A DNA stretch of 64,000 nt, taken from positions 4,774,001 to 4,838,000 of the forward strand of contig CM075101.1 in the NCBI GenBank assembly GCA_037576195.1, read 5' to 3'. The notes below the pieces were generated by a model. That model was not told the DNA's origin and ran no database searches. It saw only the letters and a list, made by a program, of their open reading frames with translations. Each line of letters begins with the position of its first letter. Position 1 is the first letter of the stretch. The translations under genes were made by a program, and so were the position numbers. Below are positions 47,884 through 59,700 of the stretch, in pieces. This DNA comes from Phytoseiulus persimilis. Its lineage: Eukaryota; Arthropoda; Arachnida; Mesostigmata; Phytoseiidae.

Positions 47884-50800
47884 CTGGAAAAGTCATCATG
47901 CATTCAGCGAGGAGAAAGCAGTGAGAATATTCATCTGCGCGAGGAACGGCGAGGACCTGAACAACAAAAACGTCTTCCTGCGGGACTCTGTCAGCGAAGA
48001 GATTAGTCCTGGGAGCGCTCATGTAATTGCGGGAGGCGGCTTGCCAGTCATCCAGCCAACCAGAGCTCCCCATTAGGCGGAACTCCTCTCGGACTCGGAC
48101 GCCGCCCATCAGAGAGTATTGATATCTTGCTCCGCAGATCTATTCCCGGAGCCAGCGGTCCCGCTAGCGGGAATATTTTTCCCGCCGGTAGACCAGCGAA
48201 CGGAAACGTGCCCCCCGACGAAGCGCTCCGAACCACGGTCACGAATCCGACAACAGCGCATCTGTCACCTTGGAACAGTTTTCTTGGGAAACGATTCCCG
48301 GGATCATCGATGCTGCAGACGGGAACAATCTATCGTCGCTGTTATGATGAACTGTTATGTAGGAAGCGGAGGACGTTCCGAGTCCGAAACAATATAGCTT
48401 TCATTAGGGTACGCGGATTCTTGTTTATTGCACCCGTCGTAAACGGTCCATCGACACCCGCAATCGCATTCCATCCTCGACTGGAAAACGTATGAAGCCT
48501 CCGATCGAGCGAAACGAGCAAAAGCTTGTTCCGCCCGTTGTGCAAGCCCGCTCTGGCTCGACCTTTTCTTCCGGCAGAGACGAACAATTCTCGTTCACAC
48601 TTTGCTCGCAACGTGGGAGGTGAGGACAGCCTCATCTTGAAGGAAATGAATCTCTTCGGGTCGCGCGTTATTTTTACCACGACCGGGGGCTCGGAGCACG
48701 CGATAGGAGAGTACCCGCCTCGCGTGGAGCCAGAACGCGGAGCTCATTCCCGCCAGTCTCAATCTAGAGGGCCGCTTATTCCACTGTCGCGTAACGGCTT
48801 CTGTTCCCGCGAGATAGTCCCCCCATGAGTCGCCCTTGAACGGTGTTCGATCACCTTCTGCGTTCCTCCGGTCCCAGAGTCTGCTGAAGAACATTCCTAA
48901 TTCCCTTAACAAGCGGGCTCAGAAACGGAGCGGCGTTCTCCAAAGTGCTCACGTAACGACTGTCGCAGCCATTCGCGACACAGACACTCAATCCAATAAT
49001 TATCTCGTGCAGATCCTCTTGAACGTAGATAAGGCACAGTACGCTCGAAGGCCGCCGCGCTGGCACGGGAAACCACAGCCAGCGGCCACCCACATAACGA
49101 CGTGCGGGCGAAACTTTTCCAGACATCTGCGCATTCTCAGGTCTACGAGCGAAACCGCCCGCGGAGATTCCGACGGGCGGGTGGGATGATCGCTACGGGG
49201 GACGTTGGAGGGAACGTTAATCGGCTTAATGCGCTCCACTCCAGGCGGGTTACGTGCAAGTCGGGTCTCAGGTAGGATGGTGGCCCAGTTACGGGGCTTC
49301 GTTCCCGGCGACAGCATATTCAACCTCGAGGGTGTTCCCCACAACGCCGGATCGCCAGGGAGCGCGCTGGCGCCTTGTTCCCGCTGTGATGTCACCAACT
49401 TGAAAGACGTTCTCGCCGAGGAAACCCGCTCATTTCGACTGCCGTTTTACTCCGAACAGTTTCGCCGGAACCGAGTTCCCTCGAGGAGCAGGAGGCGGCG
49501 GCTCCGAGCCGAGCTCCGAAGCCTACACAGCCCTCCGCTTTGAGGAGGGAATCCCATGCTCCCACCGCTTCCTTATTTTTGTACCCTGCTCAGCAATTCT
49601 CTTTATCCGACCCGTCTCCGAATGGGTGGCCCGATTCCGGAGGGTCACCGACTCGAATACGAACGAGCTCCACGGGAACTGTTTCTATGAGAGAATCAAG
49701 AACTAGAACCGATGCCCACCCCCCCCCCCCCCCCCCACCCCCCCCCCCATTCATGGAAGTATCATCGACGTTCCGTAGGCTCGGTCGACGGTTGAAGACG
49801 ACTGCGTCCCATTGTTCGAGCCTTGCTCCCCCCCCCCTCCCCCCGACTCCGAGTAGCTTTCCTCTCTCGGTCGAGCGACCCGCTGAATGCCCGTCGTTGC
49901 AACTTTTTCGGTCTCGAAACAAAGGGGATCCAAGCCGAACAGCGTCCAAGCCAGAACTAGCCGGCTAATCAGCCGTCTCGGGCCAAGCTCGACTCGCTCC
50001 TTGGTTTCCAACTCTCTCACGTGTTTCCTGATCATATCTATCTCAGAGAGATCGTTCAGCGAGAACACGGTCCTGTCAGTCCAGATCCGGCGGCGGATGA
50101 TCGAGTTCTTCCTCGGGAATCTGTGGGCAACAGATCTCATTCGGCCAGCCGGAACGAGGCGATAATTGCAGTCAGGGAATATTATTAGCAGAGCCAGAAC
50201 TCCTACCGAGCGCGTTCTAAAAAAAGGAAGACGGAGCTCCTCCGATCGGTGAGGAGATTCGATTTCACGGGTCACGTTCTCTCTGAGCATCCCACAACCG
50301 TCTATGACCCCGGATAGGGGGGGTCTGGAGTTTTACGGAGTAGCCTCGGGTCATCCAGCGCGCGCTCGTCCAGATCGTGAATCAGAGAGAAGACTCAAAC
50401 AAATTTTTTCTGACGGAACCTCCTTCTGTCGTCGAACACAGATTGCGGTTAGCGGCCTTCGTTCGGGTTTCCGTCGCGTGTGGAAGCTTTCTCGGCGCGG
50501 GAATCCGTCGACTTGCGAACTTCTCCGCCTCAGCAGAGGAGCCTCGATTGTTGGATGAAGAACATTAGCTGGATCCAAGATCCTCAGGTCGATGCGCTGG
50601 TTGGACAAAGCTGCAGAGGGCCGAAAAGAACCTGGTTCACGTTTCGTAACATCTGGAGTGGAATACTTCTCGAATTTCGATAATCAGTGACTCTCAGTAG
50701 CCGCGCAACAGCTGACATCCGCTCAAGAGTGTCTTCAAACTCCACGGGTTTCAATGAACTCATCGAAGGGGAGAACATCACTCTGAGTTCCATCCGTACG

Positions 50801-53230
50801 GCAGAGCCACCCAGACTGCGCTTAAGGTAAAACCAACTCGAGAGTTGTGCGGGAAGCCTTACGTAGGCGACTCCGTCGATCGCAACGCACGCGGGCTTCG
50901 CTCTGAACATCTCATCTTCTGATACAGATTCACGGCTCGTGTTCGCGCACAACAAGCGGGCGTCCGGTTGGTAGATAGACACCCGACATACATCAAGATT
51001 GAAGTTCGACGCTCAATTTGGACACTCGAGGAAGGCAGGGCAGAATAACGTGCTTGCGCTCACCGTGAACCCAGCATGGGAATGGCAGCAGTGTCAATAA
51101 CAACAAAATCGATGGAGACCAATGATGCAAGTGGCGTGCGGTTGGGCGCTGCATCGCATGAAACTGTTCAGGATCCCACAGCGAGGTGCATCACAACGCC
51201 AAACGGCATTCGCTGTTCGAATGAGTTTCCAGTTTGGCCGCGGTTCACTCTCCGGTGCACTCCGTTACTCTCGCTTCTTGAAGGCGGGTGAGGAACGGAA
51301 AGCGCAAGGGAGGCTACTTCATGCACGGCACTCATGTAGGGAAAGGGATCCCGCCTGCTCGCCCGGAATATTCCCCGGAAACCGCTGTGATCAACCGCAG
51401 GAACAACCCGAGAGTGAGCGGGAATCCCGCGTCTCGCCGGACCCTTCTTGACAAGACGTCCTCACGCGTGCGTGAGGAATCCGAAAATAGAAATCGCGCG
51501 GATCTGACGGCGGGTTTCCGGGCTCGCTGCGCGCTCACCGCTATCACCGATTCAAATTTTGGCGCCACTGGATGAACCAAAAATCGTTCGAAAACTCACG
51601 CTGAACCGCTCGTGACAGGTGAGTTTAGTTTCGTGGATTCGTACCAGGACGGGAGAGACGATTTACGGCTCGCCCGCTCGCTGCATCTTCCGAGGAACGT
51701 CTGAAAGTTTTAAATGCTAAAGGTCAGATTCCCGGTCGTGGAAAGGGTTCCGACTGTGTGCTGCTGCTGGTGAAGAGGGTACTAGATGAGAGTGGTCGCG
51801 GTGTGCAAGTTCAGCTTACACTAGCGACGAACTTGCTGCCATTGACGACGACAGCGATCGGTGCTGAGCTCTTCGGACCTTGTTGACGTTCACGCTTCCG
51901 TGAAACTTTGCAGATCGGATGACACTGGCGTCCCCCGCTCCGTGCCACCGTCCTCTCAAAAACACCTGAAGCAAATCCGGACTGTCACATACAGGATACC
52001 AGAGAACAGTTCGATTGTGCTTTCGGAGTCGTTGTCGATCCGCTCTCGAGTGACGGGAGTGAGCGCCGTGGTCGTTCGGCTGCCTTCTGTAGTCACCAGC
52101 AACGTTGGAGGTGAGTTCTCCTAGCCCAGCTGAGTGGGTCTGCCGTAGTTTAGAAAACAGCAGTCGTGAGTGGATGATGCGCAGACGAACCCGCTCGCAG
52201 ACTGCTCAACGCGGAGCCCGTCTCCGTTAAACGTGACTTGCCACGGTGCGTTTCATTCGTTGTGCCAAGATCCAACTGTCAGAACGAGCTCCAGCAGCGG
52301 GTCGAAGTGGCGTCTCACTCACCTGTCAGTGCGATCCGCGTCCAGATTACCGCGCGCGAGTGAGACGAGATGCCAGACGTGTGAAGCGCGGGAAGGGGGA
52401 GCTTCGTTCCACTCCTGGGCAAGAATCACTGCGTGCTCCTGACAAAACCCGGCCTTCATATGGAATTTCCGACGGCCCCTCAGCTGTCACCGTCGCAAGC
52501 ATCAGCAATCGTGCGAGAGTGCAGATAAGGTTCGGAAGGGCCCCGCACAGTCGCTCGGATTACGCGCTCCTCGCATCTGTCGGCGCGGAAACCGCGCTGT
52601 TGTCGTGGCCGGGCACCCGAACCGCGAAGAGGGACTCGGAACTTGCTCTGAGCGCGCCGCGCTAGGCCGCGCTCAACAACGCCGCGCGTTCAAGCGACGC
52701 TCCGTTGCCGTAATACTCCACTCGACTGTGTAGGGCGTCAACTATCCCTTGACTACTGACATTCTGCCGCCGATGACAGCCTGTTGAGTATTCACGCGGT
52801 GATTCAAGCGCCGCAGTCGAAATCGCGTCCGTCGACTCGCCGTGCTCATTCATATAGCCTTGCAGTTAGCTACCGTTCGACCCGACCACCGGGTGGTGAG
52901 TAACTTCAGGCGGGCTGAAGGTCTGCTACGGCTTCGAGGAAGTCATCGGCCTCCACGTGTGGCCATCCGCTCGGTTCCTGCAGTCGTTGCTGAGAGCGTT
53001 CGCCGTCCGAGAGACTCGCAAGTTCAGCAAGTTGAAGCACGCTCTGTTTGCTTTTGATTCGCGCCTACGGCTGAATCGTTGACGACTGTATTTGCCTCGT
53101 CGAGCCCACGGAGAATAACGGAGACTCAGAAACGCTGCCGACTTCTCGAGCTCGCAGGAGATTGATGCCCGTAATCGCTTTGCAAACTTGAGTGATTATT
53201 TGCACGCCTCGTTCGTTTCTCGTTTCGATA
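47884..53230. other. Long spacer; probably holds the receptor 5' exons and the transporter 5' UTR
   Basis: The frame holding the Ig exon stays open upstream to 48109, so the exon could be longer than modelled. A minus frame of 179 codons at 49751-50290 ends near a C-tract that translates as polyglycine. Plus-strand frames at 51-53 kb are arginine-rich and look like CpG-rich leader DNA. No complete gene seen. Confidence 0.35.
49719..49748. repeat. Poly-C tract
   Basis: About 30 bases of C with one interrupting A. Similar but shorter C or G runs occur at 24221-24239, 49831-49845, 60965-60979 and 63952-63963; such runs recur across this window outside exons. Confidence 0.9.
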
Positions 53231-53270
53231 TTTGTTTGCATTCCTTTTCTTTGACCCCCCATTGCAGAAA

Positions 53271-54929
53271 ATGCAAGCCGACGATATAGTTCACCTGGTC
53301 TCCGGCCGAACCGGGGGCGCCGGGAAGCTCCTTCGCCCGTTTATGCAGCGAATCGTATCACGAGTTCTTTCCGGAGAGCCTTCGGCGCCGCCGCTGGAAG
53401 ACGACGAAGGAGAGGAGCAGCGAAGAACTACCGCCGAAGAGGTTCGCGAAGAAGCCGACGACGAATCCAACGCTGAAGCCAACCAAGATAGTCACTGCAG
53501 CAAATTCTGCGGAGCGGCTCACGTTCACATTTTCTTCCTCATCCTGATCCTGGCAATCACTTTCAACTGGTCGGCGGCAGGCTCCTCCGTCGCTCGGAAA
53601 ACCTGTCTGTCGTACAACAAGACCACGGACCCCTTCTGCGCTGCCTGGAACGCGACTTCCTGGAATCGATCGTTCTCGTTCGACGACGTTCTGAGACCTC
53701 ATCGCAGGCACAGGCATCGCAGAAGCGAAGCTGAAGAGGCTGCCGAGCTGTATCTCTTCTACCAGGGCTTGGTGGCGTTCGTCCCTCCCTCGGTGTTGGT
53801 GCTGGTTTTGGCTTCTTGTTGCGACGAGTTCTCCAGTTTCAAACTTCCCCTCATGATCAGCATCGCGGGGAGCATGATCACGACCGTTGCGAACTTGGTT
53901 TCCTCTCTCTACCCCCGCGCACCGTTGTTCTACGACATTCTGACGCCTCTCGCGGAAATGCTCTGCGGAGGACTGCCCCTCACGCTCATGTGCGTCTACG
54001 TCCACGTTGCCGCCAACGTGAGTCGGAAGCGCAGAACCACCACTTTCTTCCTGCTGCAAGTGGTCTTCATGTTCGCCTTCGCTGTTGGACGTTTAATATC
54101 CCTTCTCGCCATAAACCAGTGGCACAAGTGTCTCCCGATTTTTGTGGTTGCGATATGTTTCTTCGCTGTGTGCGTACTGTACGCTGGATTTTCGATGGGA
54201 GACGTGGATCTGGAGGCGATCGAAGAAGAGCCGGCGGGACGTCGGCGTCACCGCGCGGGTCATGGCGGCGGACAATCGCAGTCGGATCCGGTGCTTTTGT
54301 CAACGCGTCTGTTCAGCCACCATCATTTGTTCTCTTCACTGAGGGGGCTTGTCCAGCAAAGAGTCCGCGGCACTCGTTACGAGCTACTGTTCTTGATCGT
54401 CGTAATTTTCTCTTTGGTTGCCACGACGCGCAGCTCTGTGTCGAGTTTCTTCCTCGATGCCGACCCGGACAATGCGATCCTGGACAGCGTCATAATCATC
54501 ATCACGCTATTGATAGTCATGCCAATTTTTGTGCTCATCGTGAGAATGATACCAATCGACGCAAACTACACGATAACCTTCATCGGTCTCCTGTTCCTCA
54601 TCATCGGCCAATCGTTGCAGTTCGCCACGAACTCACCTGGCCTCAGCCACGTCCGCCAAGTTCTGCATACGATCTCCAACATCGCTCCTGCTGGAATCCG
54701 AGCCCACGTCGCAACTTTGGTTGAGAAGAAAGACTTAGGGAAGGCTTACGGAGTCGTGGCCGCCTGCGAGTCCTTGGCTCCCTTGGTTGGCAGTGCTTTC
54801 AGGAAGTTGGTCGGTCACGGTCTCGGACAGTTGCCGTTCCTGCTTCTAACGGGAGGCTTTGTCATATTCATGGGCGTCAGCCACTTTAGAAGCAAGAATG
54901 ATACCGAACGAGCTCGGCTGGACACTTAG
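53271..54929 (+). CDS. SLC46-like major facilitator transporter
   Basis: Twelve-helix membrane transporter of the SLC46 type (proton-coupled folate transporter relatives). One coding exon, 552 residues; human SLC46 members are 450-461. The start at 53271 is chosen because an acceptor (CCCCATTGCAG) sits four bases before that ATG, so the upstream in-frame ATG at 53232 is intronic. The N-terminal 90 residues are acidic and Glu-rich. The first membrane helix is IFFLILILAITFNW. Then comes an outer loop with sequons NKT, NAT and NRS, and further helices in pairs. An Arg/His-rich inner loop near residues 325-365 separates the two halves. The family-like segment DLGKAYGVVAACESLAPLVG precedes the last helices (LPFLLLTGGFVIFMGVSHF). 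Substrate cannot be told from sequence. The single-exon coding region contrasts with its many-intron neighbours. Confidence 0.78.
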   Translation: MQADDIVHLVSGRTGGAGKLLRPFMQRIVSRVLSGEPSAPPLEDDEGEEQRRTTAEEVREEADDESNAEANQDSHCSKFCGAAHVHIFFLILILAITFNWSAAGSSVARKTCLSYNKTTDPFCAAWNATSWNRSFSFDDVLRPHRRHRHRRSEAEEAAELYLFYQGLVAFVPPSVLVLVLASCCDEFSSFKLPLMISIAGSMITTVANLVSSLYPRAPLFYDILTPLAEMLCGGLPLTLMCVYVHVAANVSRKRRTTTFFLLQVVFMFAFAVGRLISLLAINQWHKCLPIFVVAICFFAVCVLYAGFSMGDVDLEAIEEEPAGRRRHRAGHGGGQSQSDPVLLSTRLFSHHHLFSSLRGLVQQRVRGTRYELLFLIVVIFSLVATTRSSVSSFFLDADPDNAILDSVIIIITLLIVMPIFVLIVRMIPIDANYTITFIGLLFLIIGQSLQFATNSPGLSHVRQVLHTISNIAPAGIRAHVATLVEKKDLGKAYGVVAACESLAPLVGSAFRKLVGHGLGQLPFLLLTGGFVIFMGVSHFRSKNDTERARLDT

Positions 54930-56748
54930 GAAGCTCTCCACGAACGCGTCGGTCGAGTCCTGGGGTCCTCAGCCATTTCCCTTCCGTGCGCCGGCGCAGG
55001 CTGATTGAAGCAGACTTAAGTCACGAGCCGCAAGCTAGGTTCGTGAGCAACGATCTCGAGAAAACGTCCTGAACACCTGGATCAGCTGAAGAAATCCTCT
55101 CCGCCTAATTTAACTTGTTTGCTCTGGGTTTGAAGCGACCGGAAGCAATCTCAGGATATCTGTATTGAAACGAGCGAATGTGTGCGTGTTGAGGCATCGT
55201 GATGAAAAATACAGATCGACGTCGCATTTACAACCGTTATTCGTCCTCGTCAGGTAACTCTTTCATTCTTTCACGACAGCCGAGTCTCCGGAAGACTGCC
55301 AGCTAACTTATGTTGAGGGCGCTTCGTCTCAGTTCCTCTCGGGCTCTGATCTGGTGTCACCTCAATCCCCAGTTTATTGCCTGTTGCATGCAAATTACAG
55401 CCGGAGGCATCGGCGCTCCCCGGAGAACGTCGTGCCCTTCCAGTGGAACCAACCGTTCGCTCGACACTTCGACATGACAGCGTATCCGATGGAAGGTGTG
55501 TCCTTGCCGACTTGCGATGACTGCCTGACATTCGAGTTCTGCTGAGATCGGAACAGATTTTTCACTTTGTTGTGACGTGAGGGCGACGTCATGACGTTGC
55601 GCCGCACGCATCACTTCGCATGCAATCTCCTTCGGCGGGGAATAATTATTCGTTGGTTAACTGTCGAGAACTGAAGAGGGGCACGGGAGGCCGCCTCGCA
55701 AGTTGCTATATTTAGACACACAAGGAGAGACCGGTTTTAACGCGACCAGCCGTGAAGCTGGGGATTATGAGTTGCTTCCTAGCCGCTTGTATTCTCGGAT
55801 CTATGTGCTGGTGCCCCCCTTCAGCTGGACCTTATCCTCGTTGCGCTTTCTACTGCTTAGTGAACTAGCGTCGCGGAAGGTTTCGGAGAGCTCCACGTGC
55901 CAGCCAGTCCTCGGCAAGCACTCCGAGCTAGCTATCGGAACGGACGGGATTTCTTGCATCGTAATCGCTCGACTCCCGTAGGTAGTCGAGTACACCGGTA
56001 AAGCACACCGACGCCGGCGCCAATCGTTGGAACTGCTAGGCACGAAGCTATCGAATCATCACGATGCGTTGAGCGAGTATTTGTTTCGGTTTTCTGAGAG
56101 GAGCACTCACGAAGGGGAGACCCCATGCTTCTCAAACGGAGCTGTGAGAGGGAAAGAGAGGGAAAATGACGATGAGAAAGGATAGGAGCGCAATAAGAGA
56201 AAAAAATGCATCTTCGCACGAACCAGGAGAATGGGAAATTCAGCTGCAGACCTTCCAACGTTAGCTGAAAGCGCCTGCATATGCTCAGCAGCGTCCGGAG
56301 CACCGGCAACGGCGAGGACTCCGAAAATTGCGAGGCTCGACTCAAGCGCCCTCGGTGGAAGCTCCACGGTGCTCACGGAGAACTCGTTGCTGCTGTATTG
56401 TCGTGTGTTTTCCCTCCATTTGTCCGCATATCCGTTAATCGCCCATCGCCTTGCCGTTATTGGATACACGCCACATGGAGCGCACAGGTGGTCTGACCAA
56501 GAGCTAGACTGCTAGCCGAGCCCTCTGCCCAGCACGAGACTGCGAAACTGAAAAGATTTTAGGGTTTCGATGCGACTCTATACCAATCCTGGATTTTCGG
56601 TGTTTTCTATTCTAGAATGCGCCCTCTCCATGAAGGGTATTAAGGAGGGATGCCGCAGTTGTGACGGGCCGGTAGCGGAACGGTAGACATCGCATCGAAT
56701 CAACAACGGCTCTGCGTTTTGGAACTCACGACTCCCAACTGAACCACA
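54930..56748. other. Spacer between the transporter and rdgB
   Basis: Transporter 3' UTR, then the rdgB promoter and leader. Frames at 55.3-56.5 kb are short on both strands without domains. A tRNA-like box A at 56671 was examined and dropped. Confidence 0.4.
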
Positions 56749-59700
56749 ATGCTCATCAAGGAATACCGGATTCCACTGCCGCTCTCGGTCGAAGAGTACA
56801 GGGTCGCGCAGCTTTACATGATTGCAGTGAGTTCAGCATGAAAATGCAATCGCGCCGGTCGAAATTGTGGTTGTTTCGGAACAGGTCCCAGGCATGAGGC
56901 TCAGAAGGCATGAGATCCGATTTTGTGATGTTTTCCTTAACGAATTCTGATTCCAAACAGCGAATGAGTGAGTACAGTCTGTCTCCCCTAGGGAGCTTCG
57001 TTAGTTTGGTGCATCGCTGAAAATTGTTCTTCACCCAATCACAAGAGCGGCACATGTTTTTTTTTTCGACTCGACTCTCCCATCTCGAGAGCCAGTTACC
57101 GATCCTTTGACAGCAGCGTTGATTGGATCATCTTCGTGCTGGGTTGAAAAACTCTGCTGAATATTCCCAATTAGCGAGTGACGATCGCATCAAGGGGGAT
57201 TACTTGACTCAATAGCTTACACAGTTTGAATAACCATCCATTTCATGTTCACTCACTCGAGCAAGGCTAACAAATATAGATGACTCGGCATCGGCAGTAT
57301 GATGCATGGAATCGCAGGCATGCCCGGCGAATGCTCGGAAGGACCCTCCAGGCCCGATCCCTCTTCGAACCCTTGAAAACTCGTTTCATATTATTTTCTG
57401 CGCAGAAAAAAAGTCGGCAGGAAAGCAGCGGTCGAGGCAGCGGAGTGGAAATTCTCGTGAACGAACCCTACGAAGACGGTCCGGGCGGCAGCGGACAATA
57501 CACAAGGAAGCTGTACCATATCGGCAGTCATCTGCCTGGCTGGATAAAAGCTCTGGTGCCAAAATCCCTCATTGTCGAGGAGGAGGCTTGGAATGCCTAT
57601 CCGTACACCAAAACACGGTAGGAATTTCAGAGTGATCGATTCCGAGACGAATGCTCCTCGCGCAACTCGGAGCTGAGCCGACGACGCTCAGTCGGAGCGA
57701 ACCGACGATGACCCGCTTTTTATTGCTAACCGTCGTGCATACGACTTTCTACATGACTTCAGCAACTATAAAAACGCCGCTGTTAGCTTAGATGCCGCGG
57801 AAAGACATGTTTTAGGGTCCGCGGGTCTTACTGTCGGTGCGTCGCTCAGTGTACAAAAAAACACGATGACGTGCGGAAGCGTAATCTATCTATCTTCTCA
57901 AGCTTATTTCTATCGACAGGTACTCGTGTCCGCTCGTCGACAGATTCTCCATTGAACTCGAAACCAAGTATTTCAATGATACCGGTTCCCAGGAAAATGT
58001 GTTCGAGCTCACCGGCAGCGAGCTGAGGAACAGGACAGTCGGTTAGCTTTTTTTTCTATTCGGTTCACGCTCACTGGAGATCTATGAGGATGTCATCTGA
58101 CTGATCGGTACCGCCTCACAACGATCGGTGGAGTGGTCAGCACGGAATGGTCTCATCGAGGCGAATTTTTCCCAGACTTCATCGACATCGTCAAAGATCA
58201 GCTTCCCTCGGGCGACTACGTAGAGTCGGAAGATCCCGCGGTGTTCGTCTCAGAGAAAACCGGTCGGGGTCCACTGACGGAGAACTGGATCGAGGAGAAT
58301 CACGGTAAAATCATGTGCGCCTACAAATTGTGCCGCGTCGAGTTCCGGTACTGGGGAATGCAAACAAAAATTGAACGTTTCATCGACGACGTTGGTGAGT
58401 ATCTCTCGGTCGGCCAGGGGTTGGCAATATCCGGGTTGGGATCTCGTCGAACGGCTCGCCCGATCAGTCCCTCATCCGTCTGAGACTTCTAATGGGGTCA
58501 CGATCGCAGGCCTTCGCAAAATCAACCTGCGCGCTCACCGTCAAGCATGGGCTTGGCAGGATGAGTGGCTGGGTCTGACCATCGAGGACGTTCGACGGAT
58601 CGAAGCTGAAACGCAGGCAGAGTTGGCCCGAACAATGGCTGAAAGTGGCGATCCCGAAGATTCACCCACAGAGCAGCAGGCATCTCCGAACGCTGTCGAT
58701 CTCCACGCCATCGATGCAGACTCGAGTGAGCCTGTCGATTTGCAAGGCGTCCAGAGAGGCGGCCACAGGACTGCGCACAAGGGTTCCGCTGAAAGTAAGA
58801 AGACAACTCGTAGGAGTTCGCGTCACGCCATCCAGTCTTCAGTGGAGCAAGTGGCCTGGCGTATGGAGGGTATCGTCTGCGACAGCGACTCAGAGAGCGA
58901 GGAGTTCTTCGACGCTGAAGATGTTGATGAGCCGGGTCCATTGAACGTGGCGCCAGAGCTCCGAGGCTCACTGACGAAATGGAGCTCTGTTGAAATGGTT
59001 CATCATCAAGGCATTGGAGACGGTAAGCCTCATCGATGCGGATACAGGGTGACCCACCTATAACGTATTGCCGGCTGACAACATGTGGCCTGACAAGTTC
59101 TACACGAGTCCGAGTATCGACGTTCCTGCGATCAATAAAGAGGCAAAATAGCATTGGTTCGGCCCATTACCATCTGGACATTCCTCTCTCGTGCCGAGCG
59201 ACGATATTCTTTCTCTCCTCCGTTACTGTTGCACTTGTTGTGTTGTATTGTGCGGCCCCCGATCGGAAATGGAAGAGAACCTTTTGAGGAGTTCCCCGTT
59301 CGGTCCTTGTCCTGTTCTGAGCCTGTTCTTCGCCCCGAACCCTCGGCGGCCACAGATGCAGCAGTACACAGCTGCACGAAGGTGCTTGGAATAGATATGA
59401 ATGTCTCTAATGTGTTTTCCTGTGTGCTTGTCCCTCAGTGCCGGTCGACGAAACAATATTCGCTCCCACCCACGTGCGGAGGACTCAGGAGCGTGTGCAC
59501 CACTCTCACTTGGAAGCAACCAACTCGGGTCTCTCTTCTCCGGGAACCTCTCCAGGCCATCAACACGCGTCCATGGCTTGTCCCACCTCGGTTCTGCTCC
59601 TCGTCGTCCACGGCGGCACCGTACTCGATCACGGTATCGATCAAGCTCAAACGAAAACGACCGATTTGGCCACGTTCGCTGGAACTGTAGACCTAATTGT

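Noticed and set aside
53232..53270. Upstream in-frame ATG of the transporter
   Set aside because: It lies before a strong acceptor (CCCCATTGCAG) four bases before the second ATG, so it is most likely intronic.
53816..54724. 302-codon plus frame inside the transporter
   Set aside because: Shadow of the SLC46-like coding frame; His/Arg-rich with no membrane pattern.
56671..56740. Possible tRNA: box-A-like TAGCGGAACGG near 56671
   Set aside because: No matching box B (GGTTCRANYCC) follows at the right distance, and no cloverleaf can be drawn.
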